This document shows, one piece after another, positions 34,096 to 42,834 of a stretch of 61,836 bases of DNA. The notes under the pieces were generated by a model. The model did no database searches, was not told the DNA's origin, and was given only the letters and a program-made list of their open reading frames with translations. This stretch comes from Ramlibacter sp. WS9 (GTDB lineage: Bacteria > Pseudomonadota > Gammaproteobacteria > Burkholderiales > Burkholderiaceae_C). How positions within the stretch are numbered: position 1 is the stretch's first letter; each line of letters opens with the position of its first letter. The stretch covers positions 1 through 61,836 of the forward strand of contig NZ_RKMB01000031.1 of assembly GCF_003797765.1 (NCBI RefSeq), in the 5' to 3' direction. The translations under genes were made by a program, and so were the position numbers.

Positions 34096-34857
34096 TCAGG
34101 AAAGGGAACGGGCAACCGCCAGGTACTCTGCCACCGGCACTTCTTCGGCACGCCGCTGCGTGTCGAAGGTGCCGGTGAATTTTTTTTCGGCCAGCCATTT
34201 GCCCAGCGTGTGCCGCAGGATCTTGCGGCGCTGGCTGAAGGCCACCTGCACCATCTCGCTCAGCAGCTTCTCGTCCACCGGTGCGGGGTGCGCGCGCGGC
34301 ACCATGCGGACCACGGCGCTGTCCACGCGCGGTGGCGGGTCGAACGACTCGGGCGGCACGAACAGGACGTTCTCCATCTCGTAGCGCCATTGCAGCATCA
34401 CCGACAGGCGGCCGTAGTCGCTCGTGGCCGGCTGCGCCACCATGCGGTCGATCACTTCCTTTTGCAGCATGAAGTGCTGGTCTTCGACTTCGCCGACAAA
34501 GCCCAGAAGGTGAAACAGGATCGGGGTCGAGATGTTGTAGGGCAGGTTGCCGACCACACGAAGCTTCGACGCGCCCATGGCCCGCGCAAGCTGCGCGAAA
34601 TCGACTTTGAGCACATCGCTTTCGACGACTTCCAGCTGCCCATGCTGGCGCAGGCGCGCCGCCAGGTCGCGGTCCAGCTCGATCACGGTGAGCTTGCCCA
34701 GCCGCTCGACCAACGGCTGCGTGAGCGCGGCGAGGCCGGGGCCGATTTCCACCATGGCCTGACCAGCACGCGGGTCGATGGCACGCACGATGCCATCGAT
34801 GATGGCCTGGTCGGACAGGAAATGCTGTCCGAAGCGCTTGCGGGGGATGTGCTTCAA
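34096..34857 (-). CDS. rsmA: 16S rRNA dimethyladenosine transferase (RsmA/KsgA)
   Basis: A 253-residue SAM-dependent enzyme that dimethylates A1518 and A1519 of 16S rRNA. Start KHIPRKRFGQHFLSD, SAM motif VEIGPGLAALTQPL and catalytic NLPYNIS are present. The only start matching the family is TTG at 34857; there is no in-frame ATG nearby. An overlapping 5-codon ATG frame ends in TGA on this TTG (TTGA), which could couple initiation. A dispersed repeat separates it from surA. Confidence 0.93.
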   Translation of the reverse strand: MKHIPRKRFGQHFLSDQAIIDGIVRAIDPRAGQAMVEIGPGLAALTQPLVERLGKLTVIELDRDLAARLRQHGQLEVVESDVLKVDFAQLARAMGASKLRVVGNLPYNISTPILFHLLGFVGEVEDQHFMLQKEVIDRMVAQPATSDYGRLSVMLQWRYEMENVLFVPPESFDPPPRVDSAVVRMVPRAHPAPVDEKLLSEMVQVAFSQRRKILRHTLGKWLAEKKFTGTFDTQRRAEEVPVAEYLAVARSLS

Positions 34858-34902
34858 GGCGGCGACATCATGAGCGCCGACGGGCCGCCCCTAGGCGCGA
34901 AG

Positions 34903-34950
34903 GCCCCCTTGGGGGGCAGCGCAGTACACGGAGTGACAAGCGTGGGGGCC
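34903..34950 (+). repeat. Dispersed repeat, copy 1
   Basis: A 48-nt sequence (GCCCCCTTGGGGGGCAGC... to ...AAGCGTGGGGGCC) with a 5' palindrome. An inverted copy with scattered differences is at 40618-40664. This type of repeat is familiar in Comamonadaceae intergenic regions. Here it lies between surA and rsmA. Confidence 0.75.
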
Positions 34951-34954
34951 ACAT

Positions 34955-36328
34955 TCACTGCGGCGGCTCGCGGAACTCCACGTACGCCCGGCCGCGTACT
35001 TCCTGCGCCCAGGCTGCATACGCATCGTCCAGCTTCTTCTCGCGCACCATGTTGCGGGCCAGTTCGCGCTGTTCGCGCGGCGAAAGCGCGGCACGGCGGC
35101 GCTCCAGCAGCTGGATCAGGTGCACGCCGAAGCGCGACACCAGCGGCTCCGCGATCTTGCCGGGGGCCAGGCTGTTCATCGCTTCTTCGAATTCCGGAAC
35201 GTACAGCCCGGGCCCGGCCCAACCCAGATCGCCGCCGTTGGGCGCGCTCGCGTCCTGCGAATGCTCGCGCGCGAGCTGGGCGAAGTCGGCCTGGCCGGCC
35301 TCGACGCGCTTCTTGAAATCGGCCAGCCGCGCGACCGCGGCAGCCTGAGTCAGCTGCGGCGTGGTGCGCAGCAGGATGTGGCGCGCATGGCTTTGCACCA
35401 CCGTGCCGCCCGGCCCACCTTTTTGCTTTTCGACGACCTTGATGACGTGGAAGCCCGCGCCGGACCGCACGATGTCGCTCACCCCGCCCACCGGCAGCGC
35501 CTCCACGGCCTGGTAGAACAGCGGCGGATACCGGTCGGCCGTGCGCAGGCCGACCACCCCGCCGTTCGTCGCGGCGCCGGGTGCGTCGGACGCTTCGCGC
35601 GCGAGCTTGGCGAACTCCTCGCCGGCGCGGGCGCGTTCCATCACCCGCTGGGCCTTCGCCCGCAGCGTTGCAGCCTGGGCGTCGGTCGCGTTCTCGGGCA
35701 CGGCCACAAGGATGTGCGCCAGGTTGATTTCCACCGTGGACGGGTCGTTGCTGTTTTTCTGCTCGCGCAGGAACTGGTCGACTTCAAGGTCGCTCACCCG
35801 CACGCGCGAGTCGAGTTCGCGCTCGCGCAGCCGCGTGAGGAAGATCTGGTCGCGCAGCTCCTGGCGGAATTGCGCCAGCGGGATCCCATCCGCCGTCAAA
35901 CGACGGCGCAGCTCGGCCACCTCGATCTGGTTTTGCCGCGCCACGTTTTGCTCGGCCAGGTCGACCGAGCCTTCTTCGATCTTGATGCCGCTTTCGCGCG
36001 CCAGCTGCAGCTGCGCCTTTTCGCTGATCACCCGCTCCAGTACCTGCCGCGCGAACTCGGCGCGTGGCGGAACACGCTGGCCCTGCTGGGCCAGCTGCTG
36101 CTCGAAGCGGGCCATGCGGCTGCGCACTTCATTGTTGGTGATGGGTTCGGAATTGACGACCGCGACGATGTAGTCGGCCGGGCGCGGGCCGCTCTCGGCG
36201 ACACGGGCCGGCGGCCGCGCGGTGGCGCCCGGCTGGCTCGGCCGCAGGCCCTGGGCGGCGGCGGGAGCGGCCAAGGCCAGGGCTTGCGCCGCAAAGGCCA
36301 GCCACAAGGCAAAAGGGCGGTGGTTCAT
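34955..36328 (-). CDS. surA: Periplasmic chaperone/isomerase SurA
   Basis: A 457-residue periplasmic chaperone for outer-membrane proteins. It has a signal peptide (1-26), a Pro/Ala linker, an N-terminal chaperone domain (PITNNEVRSRMARFE...), and two parvulin PPIase domains (INLAHILVAVPENATDAQ and SHARHILLRTTPQ). It sits 9 nt after lptD, the normal order lptD-surA-rsmA. Confidence 0.95.
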   Translation of the reverse strand: MNHRPFALWLAFAAQALALAAPAAAQGLRPSQPGATARPPARVAESGPRPADYIVAVVNSEPITNNEVRSRMARFEQQLAQQGQRVPPRAEFARQVLERVISEKAQLQLARESGIKIEEGSVDLAEQNVARQNQIEVAELRRRLTADGIPLAQFRQELRDQIFLTRLRERELDSRVRVSDLEVDQFLREQKNSNDPSTVEINLAHILVAVPENATDAQAATLRAKAQRVMERARAGEEFAKLAREASDAPGAATNGGVVGLRTADRYPPLFYQAVEALPVGGVSDIVRSGAGFHVIKVVEKQKGGPGGTVVQSHARHILLRTTPQLTQAAAVARLADFKKRVEAGQADFAQLAREHSQDASAPNGGDLGWAGPGLYVPEFEEAMNSLAPGKIAEPLVSRFGVHLIQLLERRRAALSPREQRELARNMVREKKLDDAYAAWAQEVRGRAYVEFREPPQ

Positions 36329-36337
36329 GGTGCTTGA

Positions 36338-38704
36338 CTACTCGTAGTTGCTGAAGCGGCTGGGCGTGCTGGTCTGCTCGCGCAGGAACTGGTAACGGGG
36401 GATATTCTGCTTGAGCGTCTGCAAGGCATTGGACCCGAGCCGGGTGAAGCCGACGAATTCGAGTTGGAACAGCACCCTCTTGTTCGCGGAGCTGGTGCCC
36501 GCCTGGAGACGCTCGAACACGATACGGCCGAGCCAGCAGCCCGCGTCGTATTCCAGGCCGACGACCGCGTCGACCAGCTTGCGGTCCTGCAGGCTGAAGT
36601 TCAAGCGGCCGACGCTGTACCAGCGCCCTTCGCCTTCGCCCTGGCCCGGCGCCATGACCCGGCCTGTGTCGCCCCACAGGTCGTTGAGCGGCCACTGCCA
36701 GCCCACGTCGATCTGCTCGCTGGAGCCGCGCTGCAGGCGGTAGGCGGCGCTCACCACCCGGTAATTGCCGGGGTTGTAGCGCCCGCCGATGGTTTCGCGA
36801 ATGGAGCGGCCGGTCTTGGGGTTGTACTGGACCGTCGCGTCCAGGCTCCATTGCGCCGTCCAGTTGATGGTGGCGCCAAACAACAGATCGGACAGGCGCT
36901 CGCTCACCGGCGCTTCGCCCGGCAGCGTGACCAGTTGGTCCTTGAAGCGCAACCGCTGGGCGATGCCGAAGCGCGCGGCCTCGGCGCCGGTGTCCGGGTC
37001 AAGCAGGCGCGTGGTCGCACCCAGCGTGAGCAGGTTGTTGTCGGAGATGCGGTCGTTGCCGCCGAACGCGTTCTCCGTATAGATGGTCGCGAAGTTGAAG
37101 TCGTTGGCGGCGGAGTCGTAGTTGGGCAGCAGGCTCTGGTTGCGGAACGGCGTGTAGACATAGAACGCGCGGGGCTCCAGCGTCTGGCGGAAATTGCGGC
37201 CGAAATAGTTGGCGTCGCGCTCGAACACCAGCCCGCTGTCCAGGCTGAACGTGGGCACGGTACGGGTCGCCGAAGTGGCGCCGTTGGCCAATGGGGCGTC
37301 GAACTGGTACTGCGTGGTGTGCAGCTGCATCTTGGGGACGACGAACCAGCCCGGCGCCTGCCAGGGCCGGCTGATGCGCGCCACGCTGAAGGTGCGCTGG
37401 GCGTTCGGCTGGCCGGTGAGCGTGCGGTCTGCCTCGAAGCGCGTGTAGTCGGCTTCGGCATAGGCTTCCAGGCCGCCAGGCAGGTTGGGGCGCGAGTAGC
37501 GCCCGACGATCTGCGGCATGCGGTCGTAGGGCGGAATGATGGGCGCACTCACGTCCTGCAGCGTTTGCCACTTGAGGGCCCTGGCCGTCACCGAAAAGTC
37601 GCCCTGCCCCCACGACAGCACACCGTCGTTGGCCAGCAGCCGCTGGGTGAGCGACGAGGTGGTCCGCGAGAAATCGCGCCAGTAATTGTCGTCGCTGACG
37701 CGGTTGAGGTTGAGGGACAGGCCCATGGCGCCGAACGGCAGGCCCGCGCCGACGACCCCGGAATGCTTGATCGCGTAGCCCCAGCGGTCGCGCTCGCGCA
37801 GCCGGTCGTTGGGCATGAAATTGGCGCGCACCTCGCCCGCATAGTCGCGTTCAAGGTAGCGGAACTCCCCGCCCAGGTCGACGCCGCGCTTGGTCATCAA
37901 GGCCGGGTACAGCGTGGCATCGCGGTTGGGCGCGATGTTCCAGTAATAGGGAATGGACAGCTCGAGGCCGTTCAAGCTGTCCAGCCCGATGGTAGGCGGC
38001 AATAGGCCCGACTTGCGCTTCTCGGTCAACGGAAAGCTCAGCTCGGGCACCGGCAGGATGGGCACGCCCATGAAACTCAGCACCGCGCCGCTGGCCTGGC
38101 CGGTCTCTTCCTCGTTGTCGATGCGGATACTGGCCGCGCGGATGATCCAGTCGGGCATCCAGCTCGGGCCGGGCCGGCGCTGGCAGGTGGTGTAGGTTGC
38201 GTTGCGGATGATCGCGCGCTTGTCGTCGATGAAGTCGACGCGCTCGGCCTCGCCGTACGCATCGTTCTTCAGGAACCGGTAGCGCGGCTCGTTGAAGAAA
38301 CCCTCGAAGGCGTCGACCTTCAGCTCGAGCAGCGGGCCCTCGAAGGTGTTGCCGGCGCGGTTGATGCGCACGTTGCCGCGCGCCTTGGCCAGGTCGTCGG
38401 GCTGGTAGTACTCGAGCCGGTCCGCACGGATCACCGTGTCGCCGCGGCGCAGCTGCGCGTCGCCTTCGATCACCGTCTCCACGTCGGTTCGGCCCGACGC
38501 ACGGTCGCCCGACAGGTACGTGGGCAGCTGGTCGCGCGTTGTGGACGGCACGGTCTCGCGCAGGGCGGGCGTGGGCTGAAGCGGCAGCGGTGCCGCGGGC
38601 TGCTGGGCACGCACGGCGCCGCCATGCAGCAGGGCGCAGGCGACCAGGGCTGTCGGTGTCAGGGCGAAGCGGGCGCGGGACGCCTTGGATTTCATCGAGG
38701 GCAT
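36338..38704 (-). CDS. lptD: LPS assembly outer-membrane protein LptD
   Basis: A 788-residue outer-membrane beta barrel that inserts lipopolysaccharide with LptE. Signal peptide about 1-34, periplasmic OstA/LptA-like jellyroll about 60-200, then a barrel ending in an aromatic C-terminal strand. The start may be ATG 38704 or 38695. Divergent from amgK with 63 nt between. Confidence 0.95.
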   Translation of the reverse strand: MPSMKSKASRARFALTPTALVACALLHGGAVRAQQPAAPLPLQPTPALRETVPSTTRDQLPTYLSGDRASGRTDVETVIEGDAQLRRGDTVIRADRLEYYQPDDLAKARGNVRINRAGNTFEGPLLELKVDAFEGFFNEPRYRFLKNDAYGEAERVDFIDDKRAIIRNATYTTCQRRPGPSWMPDWIIRAASIRIDNEEETGQASGAVLSFMGVPILPVPELSFPLTEKRKSGLLPPTIGLDSLNGLELSIPYYWNIAPNRDATLYPALMTKRGVDLGGEFRYLERDYAGEVRANFMPNDRLRERDRWGYAIKHSGVVGAGLPFGAMGLSLNLNRVSDDNYWRDFSRTTSSLTQRLLANDGVLSWGQGDFSVTARALKWQTLQDVSAPIIPPYDRMPQIVGRYSRPNLPGGLEAYAEADYTRFEADRTLTGQPNAQRTFSVARISRPWQAPGWFVVPKMQLHTTQYQFDAPLANGATSATRTVPTFSLDSGLVFERDANYFGRNFRQTLEPRAFYVYTPFRNQSLLPNYDSAANDFNFATIYTENAFGGNDRISDNNLLTLGATTRLLDPDTGAEAARFGIAQRLRFKDQLVTLPGEAPVSERLSDLLFGATINWTAQWSLDATVQYNPKTGRSIRETIGGRYNPGNYRVVSAAYRLQRGSSEQIDVGWQWPLNDLWGDTGRVMAPGQGEGEGRWYSVGRLNFSLQDRKLVDAVVGLEYDAGCWLGRIVFERLQAGTSSANKRVLFQLEFVGFTRLGSNALQTLKQNIPRYQFLREQTSTPSRFSNYE

Positions 38705-38767
38705 GTGGACCGCCGGCAGCGCGAGGCGCCCAAGGCGGTGGGACTGGATTTGTAGAATGGATTATCC

Positions 38768-39856
38768 ATGAGCGAACCCCTTCCCCCGTCCCCCGCGCCC
38801 ACGTCCGTCGTGACCTGGGCCGATCCGCAACGCGAAGCGGCCTTTGGCCGCTGGCTGGCGGGCATCGCCGCCGCCCACGGCCTGCGGCCTGAGACCGTGC
38901 GCATTGCGTCTGCAGACGCCAGTTTCCGCCGCTATTTACGCGTGGATACCAATGCTGGCAGCCTGATCGTCATGGACGCGCCGCCCGACAAGGAGAACTG
39001 CGAACCTTTCGTGAAGGTGGCCCAGTTGATGGCGGACGCGGGGCTGAACGTGCCGCGGGTGCGCGCCTGGGACGAGGCGCAGGGTTTCATGCTGCTGGAC
39101 GACCTGGGCACCCGCACCATGATCGAGGTGGTTAACCGCGACGATCCCTACGCCAACCAGGCCCTGTACCTGCGTGCCGTCGATGCGCTGGTCGCCTGGC
39201 AATCGGCGTCGCGTCCCGGCGTACTGCCAGCTTATGACCAGGCCCTGCTCGCCCGCGAGCTGGCGCTTTTTCCAGACTGGTATCTGGAGGGGCACCGCAA
39301 CGTCAAGGTGGAAGGCGCCGTTCGCGAAACGCTGGACACCGTGTTCGCCAAGATCATCGAACGCAATCTTGCCTCGCCCAATGTCTACGTGCATCGCGAC
39401 TTCATGCCCCGCAACCTCATGATGCCGCACGAAGAATCCGAAACGCGGCTCGGCGTTCTCGACTTCCAGGATGCCGTCTACGGCCCCATCACCTACGACA
39501 TCGCCTGCCTGATGCGCGACGCCTTCCTCTCGTGGGACGAGGAGTTCGTGCTGGACATCACCGTGCGCTACTGGCAGAAGGCGCAGAAGGCCGGCCTGCC
39601 GGTCGACCCGGACTTCGGCGAGTTCTACCGCGGCGTCGAGTGGATGGGCCTGCAGCGGCACCTGAAGGTCGCCGGCATCTTCGCGCGCCTGACATTGCGC
39701 GACGGCAAACCGCGCTACCTTGCCGATACGCCGCGCTTCATCGGCTACATCCGCAGCACGGCCGCGCGCTACCGCGAATTGACGCCGCTGCTGCGATTGA
39801 TCGACCAGGTCGAAGGCACCGAGGCTGCGACCGGCTTCGCGTTCGGCCGCGTCTGA
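38768..39856 (+). CDS. amgK: N-acetylmuramate/N-acetylglucosamine kinase (AmgK)
   Basis: A 362-residue aminoglycoside-phosphotransferase-fold kinase. The catalytic loop VYVHRDFMPRNLM and metal site LGVLDFQDAVYGP are characteristic. AmgK phosphorylates the anomeric position of MurNAc in wall recycling, feeding MurU. Location beside lptD-surA matches pseudomonads, but murU is absent here and found at 13780. Confidence 0.88.
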   Translation: MSEPLPPSPAPTSVVTWADPQREAAFGRWLAGIAAAHGLRPETVRIASADASFRRYLRVDTNAGSLIVMDAPPDKENCEPFVKVAQLMADAGLNVPRVRAWDEAQGFMLLDDLGTRTMIEVVNRDDPYANQALYLRAVDALVAWQSASRPGVLPAYDQALLARELALFPDWYLEGHRNVKVEGAVRETLDTVFAKIIERNLASPNVYVHRDFMPRNLMMPHEESETRLGVLDFQDAVYGPITYDIACLMRDAFLSWDEEFVLDITVRYWQKAQKAGLPVDPDFGEFYRGVEWMGLQRHLKVAGIFARLTLRDGKPRYLADTPRFIGYIRSTAARYRELTPLLRLIDQVEGTEAATGFAFGRV

Positions 39857-39864
39857 CGGCGTTC

Positions 39865-40581
39865 ATGCCTCGATTCCATTGCCCTGTCCCGCTGGCGTCC
39901 GGCGAGGCCCTTGACCTGCCGCCCGGCGCGGCGCGCCACGTCCAGGTGCTGCGCATGCAGCCCGGCCACCGGATCACCCTGTTCAACGGCGAGGGCGGCG
40001 AGTTCGACGCGGTCGTCGAGCGCATGGGGCGCAGCGACGTGGGCGTGCGCATCGAGGCACATCACGCCGTCGAGCGCGAAGCCGCGCGCGAAGTGCATCT
40101 CGCGGCGGTGATGCCTGCCAACGAGCGGATGGACTGGCTGGTCGAGAAAGCCACCGAGCTCGGTGCCGCGAGCATCCAGCCCCTGGTGGCCGAACGCAGC
40201 GTGCTGCGGCTGGCCGGGGAACGGGCGGCGAAGAAGCAGGCGCATTGGCAAGCCGTCGCCGTCGCCGCCTGCGAGCAATGCGGGCGCAACCGGGTGCCGG
40301 CGGTGCGCGAAGTGGCGGACCTGCGTGCGTGGCTCGCGAACGGCAACGCGTCACAGGCGCACCGGCTGTTGCTGTCCCTGCGTGCAGGAACCCGGCCGCT
40401 TCGCATCGCCGCCGGCGATGGCGCCGCGCTCTTTTTGAGCGGCCCCGAAGGCGGCTTCACCGAAGCCGAAGAGGAGGCGGCCCTGGCCGCCGGATTCCAG
40501 CCCGTCACGCTGGGGCCGCGCGTGCTCCGCGCGGAAACGGCGGCCCTGGCGGCATTGGCGGCATTGGCCGCATTGGCGTGA
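39865..40581 (+). CDS. rsmE: 16S rRNA m3U1498 methyltransferase (RsmE)
   Basis: A 238-residue SPOUT methyltransferase. PUA-like N-terminus (RFHCPVPLASGEALDLP), MDWLVEKATELGAASIQPL and the SAM-knot LFLSGPEGGFTEAEEEAA and LGPRVLRAETA are present. The C-terminus is an Ala-Leu-Ala repeat encoded by a tandem GCATTGGCG-like 9-nt repeat. Starts 8 nt after amgK. Confidence 0.93.
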   Translation: MPRFHCPVPLASGEALDLPPGAARHVQVLRMQPGHRITLFNGEGGEFDAVVERMGRSDVGVRIEAHHAVEREAAREVHLAAVMPANERMDWLVEKATELGAASIQPLVAERSVLRLAGERAAKKQAHWQAVAVAACEQCGRNRVPAVREVADLRAWLANGNASQAHRLLLSLRAGTRPLRIAAGDGAALFLSGPEGGFTEAEEEAALAAGFQPVTLGPRVLRAETAALAALAALAALA

Positions 40582-40617
40582 AGGCTTCGCGCCTCACGGT
40601 CACAATGGGCATCCATG

Positions 40618-40664
40618 GACCCCCACGCTCGTCACTTCGTTCTGTCGCTGCCCCCCGAGGGGGC
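40618..40664 (-). repeat. Dispersed repeat, copy 2 (inverted)
   Basis: The reverse complement of this 47-nt stretch matches 34903-34950 in its ends (GCCCCCT.GGGGGGCAGCG and GAGCGTGGGGG) with a few changes in the middle. A separate hairpin AGCCGCC/GGCGGCT follows at 40668-40685. Confidence 0.75.
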
Positions 40665-40699
40665 TTCAGCCGCCTTGAGGCGGCTCTGCGGAGGCTGAG

Positions 40700-41869
40700 A
40701 TGAACCGCAACCTGTGGCTGCTGGCCCTGTGCCAGGGCCTCTTCCTTACCAACAACGTCGTCTTCATCGCGATCAACGGGCTGGTCGGCCTGGCGCTCGC
40801 GCCCTTGGGATGGATGGCCACGCTGCCGGTGATGGCGTACGTGGTCGGCAGCGCGCTGTCCACCGGCATGGTCGCCAGGACGCAGCGGCGCTTCGGTCGC
40901 AAGGCTTCGTTCCAGGCCGGGCTGGCGGTCGCCGTGCTGTCGGCCCTGGTGTGCGCCTATGCAGCGATGAGCCGCGATTTCTGGCTGCTGTGCCTGGCCA
41001 CCGTGGTGGCCGGCTACTACAACGCGAACGCCGGCCTGTACCGCTTCGCGGCTGCCGAACTGGCGGGCTCCGGTGCGCGAGAGAAGGCCGTGTCGCTGGT
41101 GATGGCCGGCGGCCTCCTGGGCGCGGTGGCCGGCCCCAACCTGGCGGCGCGCACTCGCGATCTTTCGGCCGTGCCTTTCGCCGGTGCTTACTTCGCCCTG
41201 GCCGGCGTCGCGTTGCTGGCGATGGCGCTCCTCGCGTTCATCAAGTTCGCGCCGCCACCGGCGCCCGCCGCGGCGGCGGCGGCCCGCTCGCTGCGCCAGG
41301 TCATGCGCCAGCCGATCTTCATCGTGGCCGCCGCTTCGGGCTCCTTGGGCTATGGGGTGATGAACCTGCTGATGGCCGCCACACCGATTGCCATGCAGCA
41401 ATGCGGGCTGCCGTTCTCCGATGCGGCCTTGGTGCTGCAATGGCACGTGATCGGGATGTTCGCGCCGGGCTTTTTCACCGGCGGCCTGATCAAGCGCTTC
41501 GGCGCGATCGCCATCATGGGCATCGGCGTGGCGCTGATGCTGGCGTGCATCGTGGTGGCGCTGTCGGGCGTGCAATTGCACCAGTTCGTGGTGGCGCTGT
41601 TCCTGCTGGGTATGGGCTGGAATTTCCTTTTCACCGGCAGCACGACGCTGTCGCTCTCGGCCTACGGCCCGCAGGAGCGCGACATGGCGCAGGGCGCGCT
41701 CAACTTCTTCGTGTTCGCGACGCTGGCTGTGACCTCGTTCGCTTCGGGCGTGCTGGTCACGACCCGCGGCTGGGAGCTGCTCAATTACGGCTCGCTGGTC
41801 CCGGTGGTGCTGACCGGTGCCGCCCTGGTGTGGCTCAAGCTCAGAAGCGCTCGTCCAGCCATTGCTTGA
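40700..41869 (+). CDS. MFS transporter
   Basis: A 389-residue membrane protein with 12 predicted helices and the loop TQRRFGRKASFQAG between helices 2 and 3, typical of MFS. The short, loop-poor form resembles drug or metabolite exporters of the YfcJ/YbjJ size. No substrate clue; its 3' end overlaps the convergent hydrolase by 29 nt. Confidence 0.85.
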   Translation: MNRNLWLLALCQGLFLTNNVVFIAINGLVGLALAPLGWMATLPVMAYVVGSALSTGMVARTQRRFGRKASFQAGLAVAVLSALVCAYAAMSRDFWLLCLATVVAGYYNANAGLYRFAAAELAGSGAREKAVSLVMAGGLLGAVAGPNLAARTRDLSAVPFAGAYFALAGVALLAMALLAFIKFAPPPAPAAAAAARSLRQVMRQPIFIVAAASGSLGYGVMNLLMAATPIAMQQCGLPFSDAALVLQWHVIGMFAPGFFTGGLIKRFGAIAIMGIGVALMLACIVVALSGVQLHQFVVALFLLGMGWNFLFTGSTTLSLSAYGPQERDMAQGALNFFVFATLAVTSFASGVLVTTRGWELLNYGSLVPVVLTGAALVWLKLRSARPAIA

Positions 41870-42692
41870 GGGTGTCGAAGACGGGCTCGGATTCGAGCTC
41901 GTTGAAGATCTCGTGGAACAGGTCTTCGAAGCAGTGGGACGTCACCACATCACGCGGCGCGGCGGCGGCGAAGGCGCGGCTGCCGCGCGGGTCGACCAGC
42001 TTGTCCTGCCCCGCATACATCAGCAACGTGGGCACCGTCCATTGCGGCGCGCGATCGATCGCGACCTGGCCGCTGCCGGCGATGAAGCGGGCCAGCCGCC
42101 CCGAAATGCGGTCGTGCACTTTCGGATCGGCCTTGTACGCGGCCACGACCTGGGGGTCGTGCGAAACGAAATCCGGATCGACGCCATTGCCCACCGTCAG
42201 GTTGGGAGCGATGCGCGGCAGCGTGGCCAGCAGCAGCTTCTGAAACGCCGAGAGGCCCGGGTCCAGCGCGGGTGACGACAGGACGAGCCCTTGAACTGAA
42301 ACGTCGCGCAGCGCCACGAGGCAGGCCGCGACGAGGCCGCCCATGCTGTGCCCGATCACGATGAGGGGCGCACCGGGTTCCATGCGCATGCGGGTACTGT
42401 CAATGATGTCGGCCAGGTCGTCGAGCAACCGTGGGGTCACCGGCAACGCGCCGCGCACTCCATCGGATTCGCCATGGCCGTATTGGTCATAGCCGCGAAC
42501 CGCAAAGCCCCAGGTGTTGAGGCGGCGCGCCACGTGGTCATAGCGGCCTGCGTGTTCGCCCAGGCCGTGCACGATGAGCACGACGCCGCGCGAGGCCAAC
42601 CCCTCGGGCAGCGGCCAGTCCTGCAAGGCCAGGTTGTCGCCGTCGCTGGCCGTGTAGGTCGAGAGAGTCGAGTCGACGAGCTCCAGGTTCAT
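41841..42692 (-). CDS. Alpha/beta hydrolase (monoacylglycerol-lipase-like)
   Basis: A 283-residue serine hydrolase. Oxyanion region VLIVHGLGEHAGRYDHVA, nucleophile elbow GHSMGG, acid in YAGQDKLVDP and a late His in SHCFEDLFHEIFNE match the lysophospholipase/monoacylglycerol lipase group. No signal peptide. Confidence 0.88.
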   Translation of the reverse strand: MNLELVDSTLSTYTASDGDNLALQDWPLPEGLASRGVVLIVHGLGEHAGRYDHVARRLNTWGFAVRGYDQYGHGESDGVRGALPVTPRLLDDLADIIDSTRMRMEPGAPLIVIGHSMGGLVAACLVALRDVSVQGLVLSSPALDPGLSAFQKLLLATLPRIAPNLTVGNGVDPDFVSHDPQVVAAYKADPKVHDRISGRLARFIAGSGQVAIDRAPQWTVPTLLMYAGQDKLVDPRGSRAFAAAAPRDVVTSHCFEDLFHEIFNELESEPVFDTLKQWLDERF

Positions 42693-42834
42693 GGGGCCGA
42701 ATCATCGCCCGCCGAGCCGGGCAATGCAACGCGCTTCAGATCAGTGGCGCGATTTTTTTGAGCCGGAGCGCACTGCCGGCGAAAGCTGTGAACTGCGTCG
42801 CAACTTTCGCGTGCGGCCCGTCACACCGCGCGCT

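Noticed and set aside
36464..38005. 513-codon frame opposite lptD
   Set aside because: Shadow of lptD; no recognisable motif.
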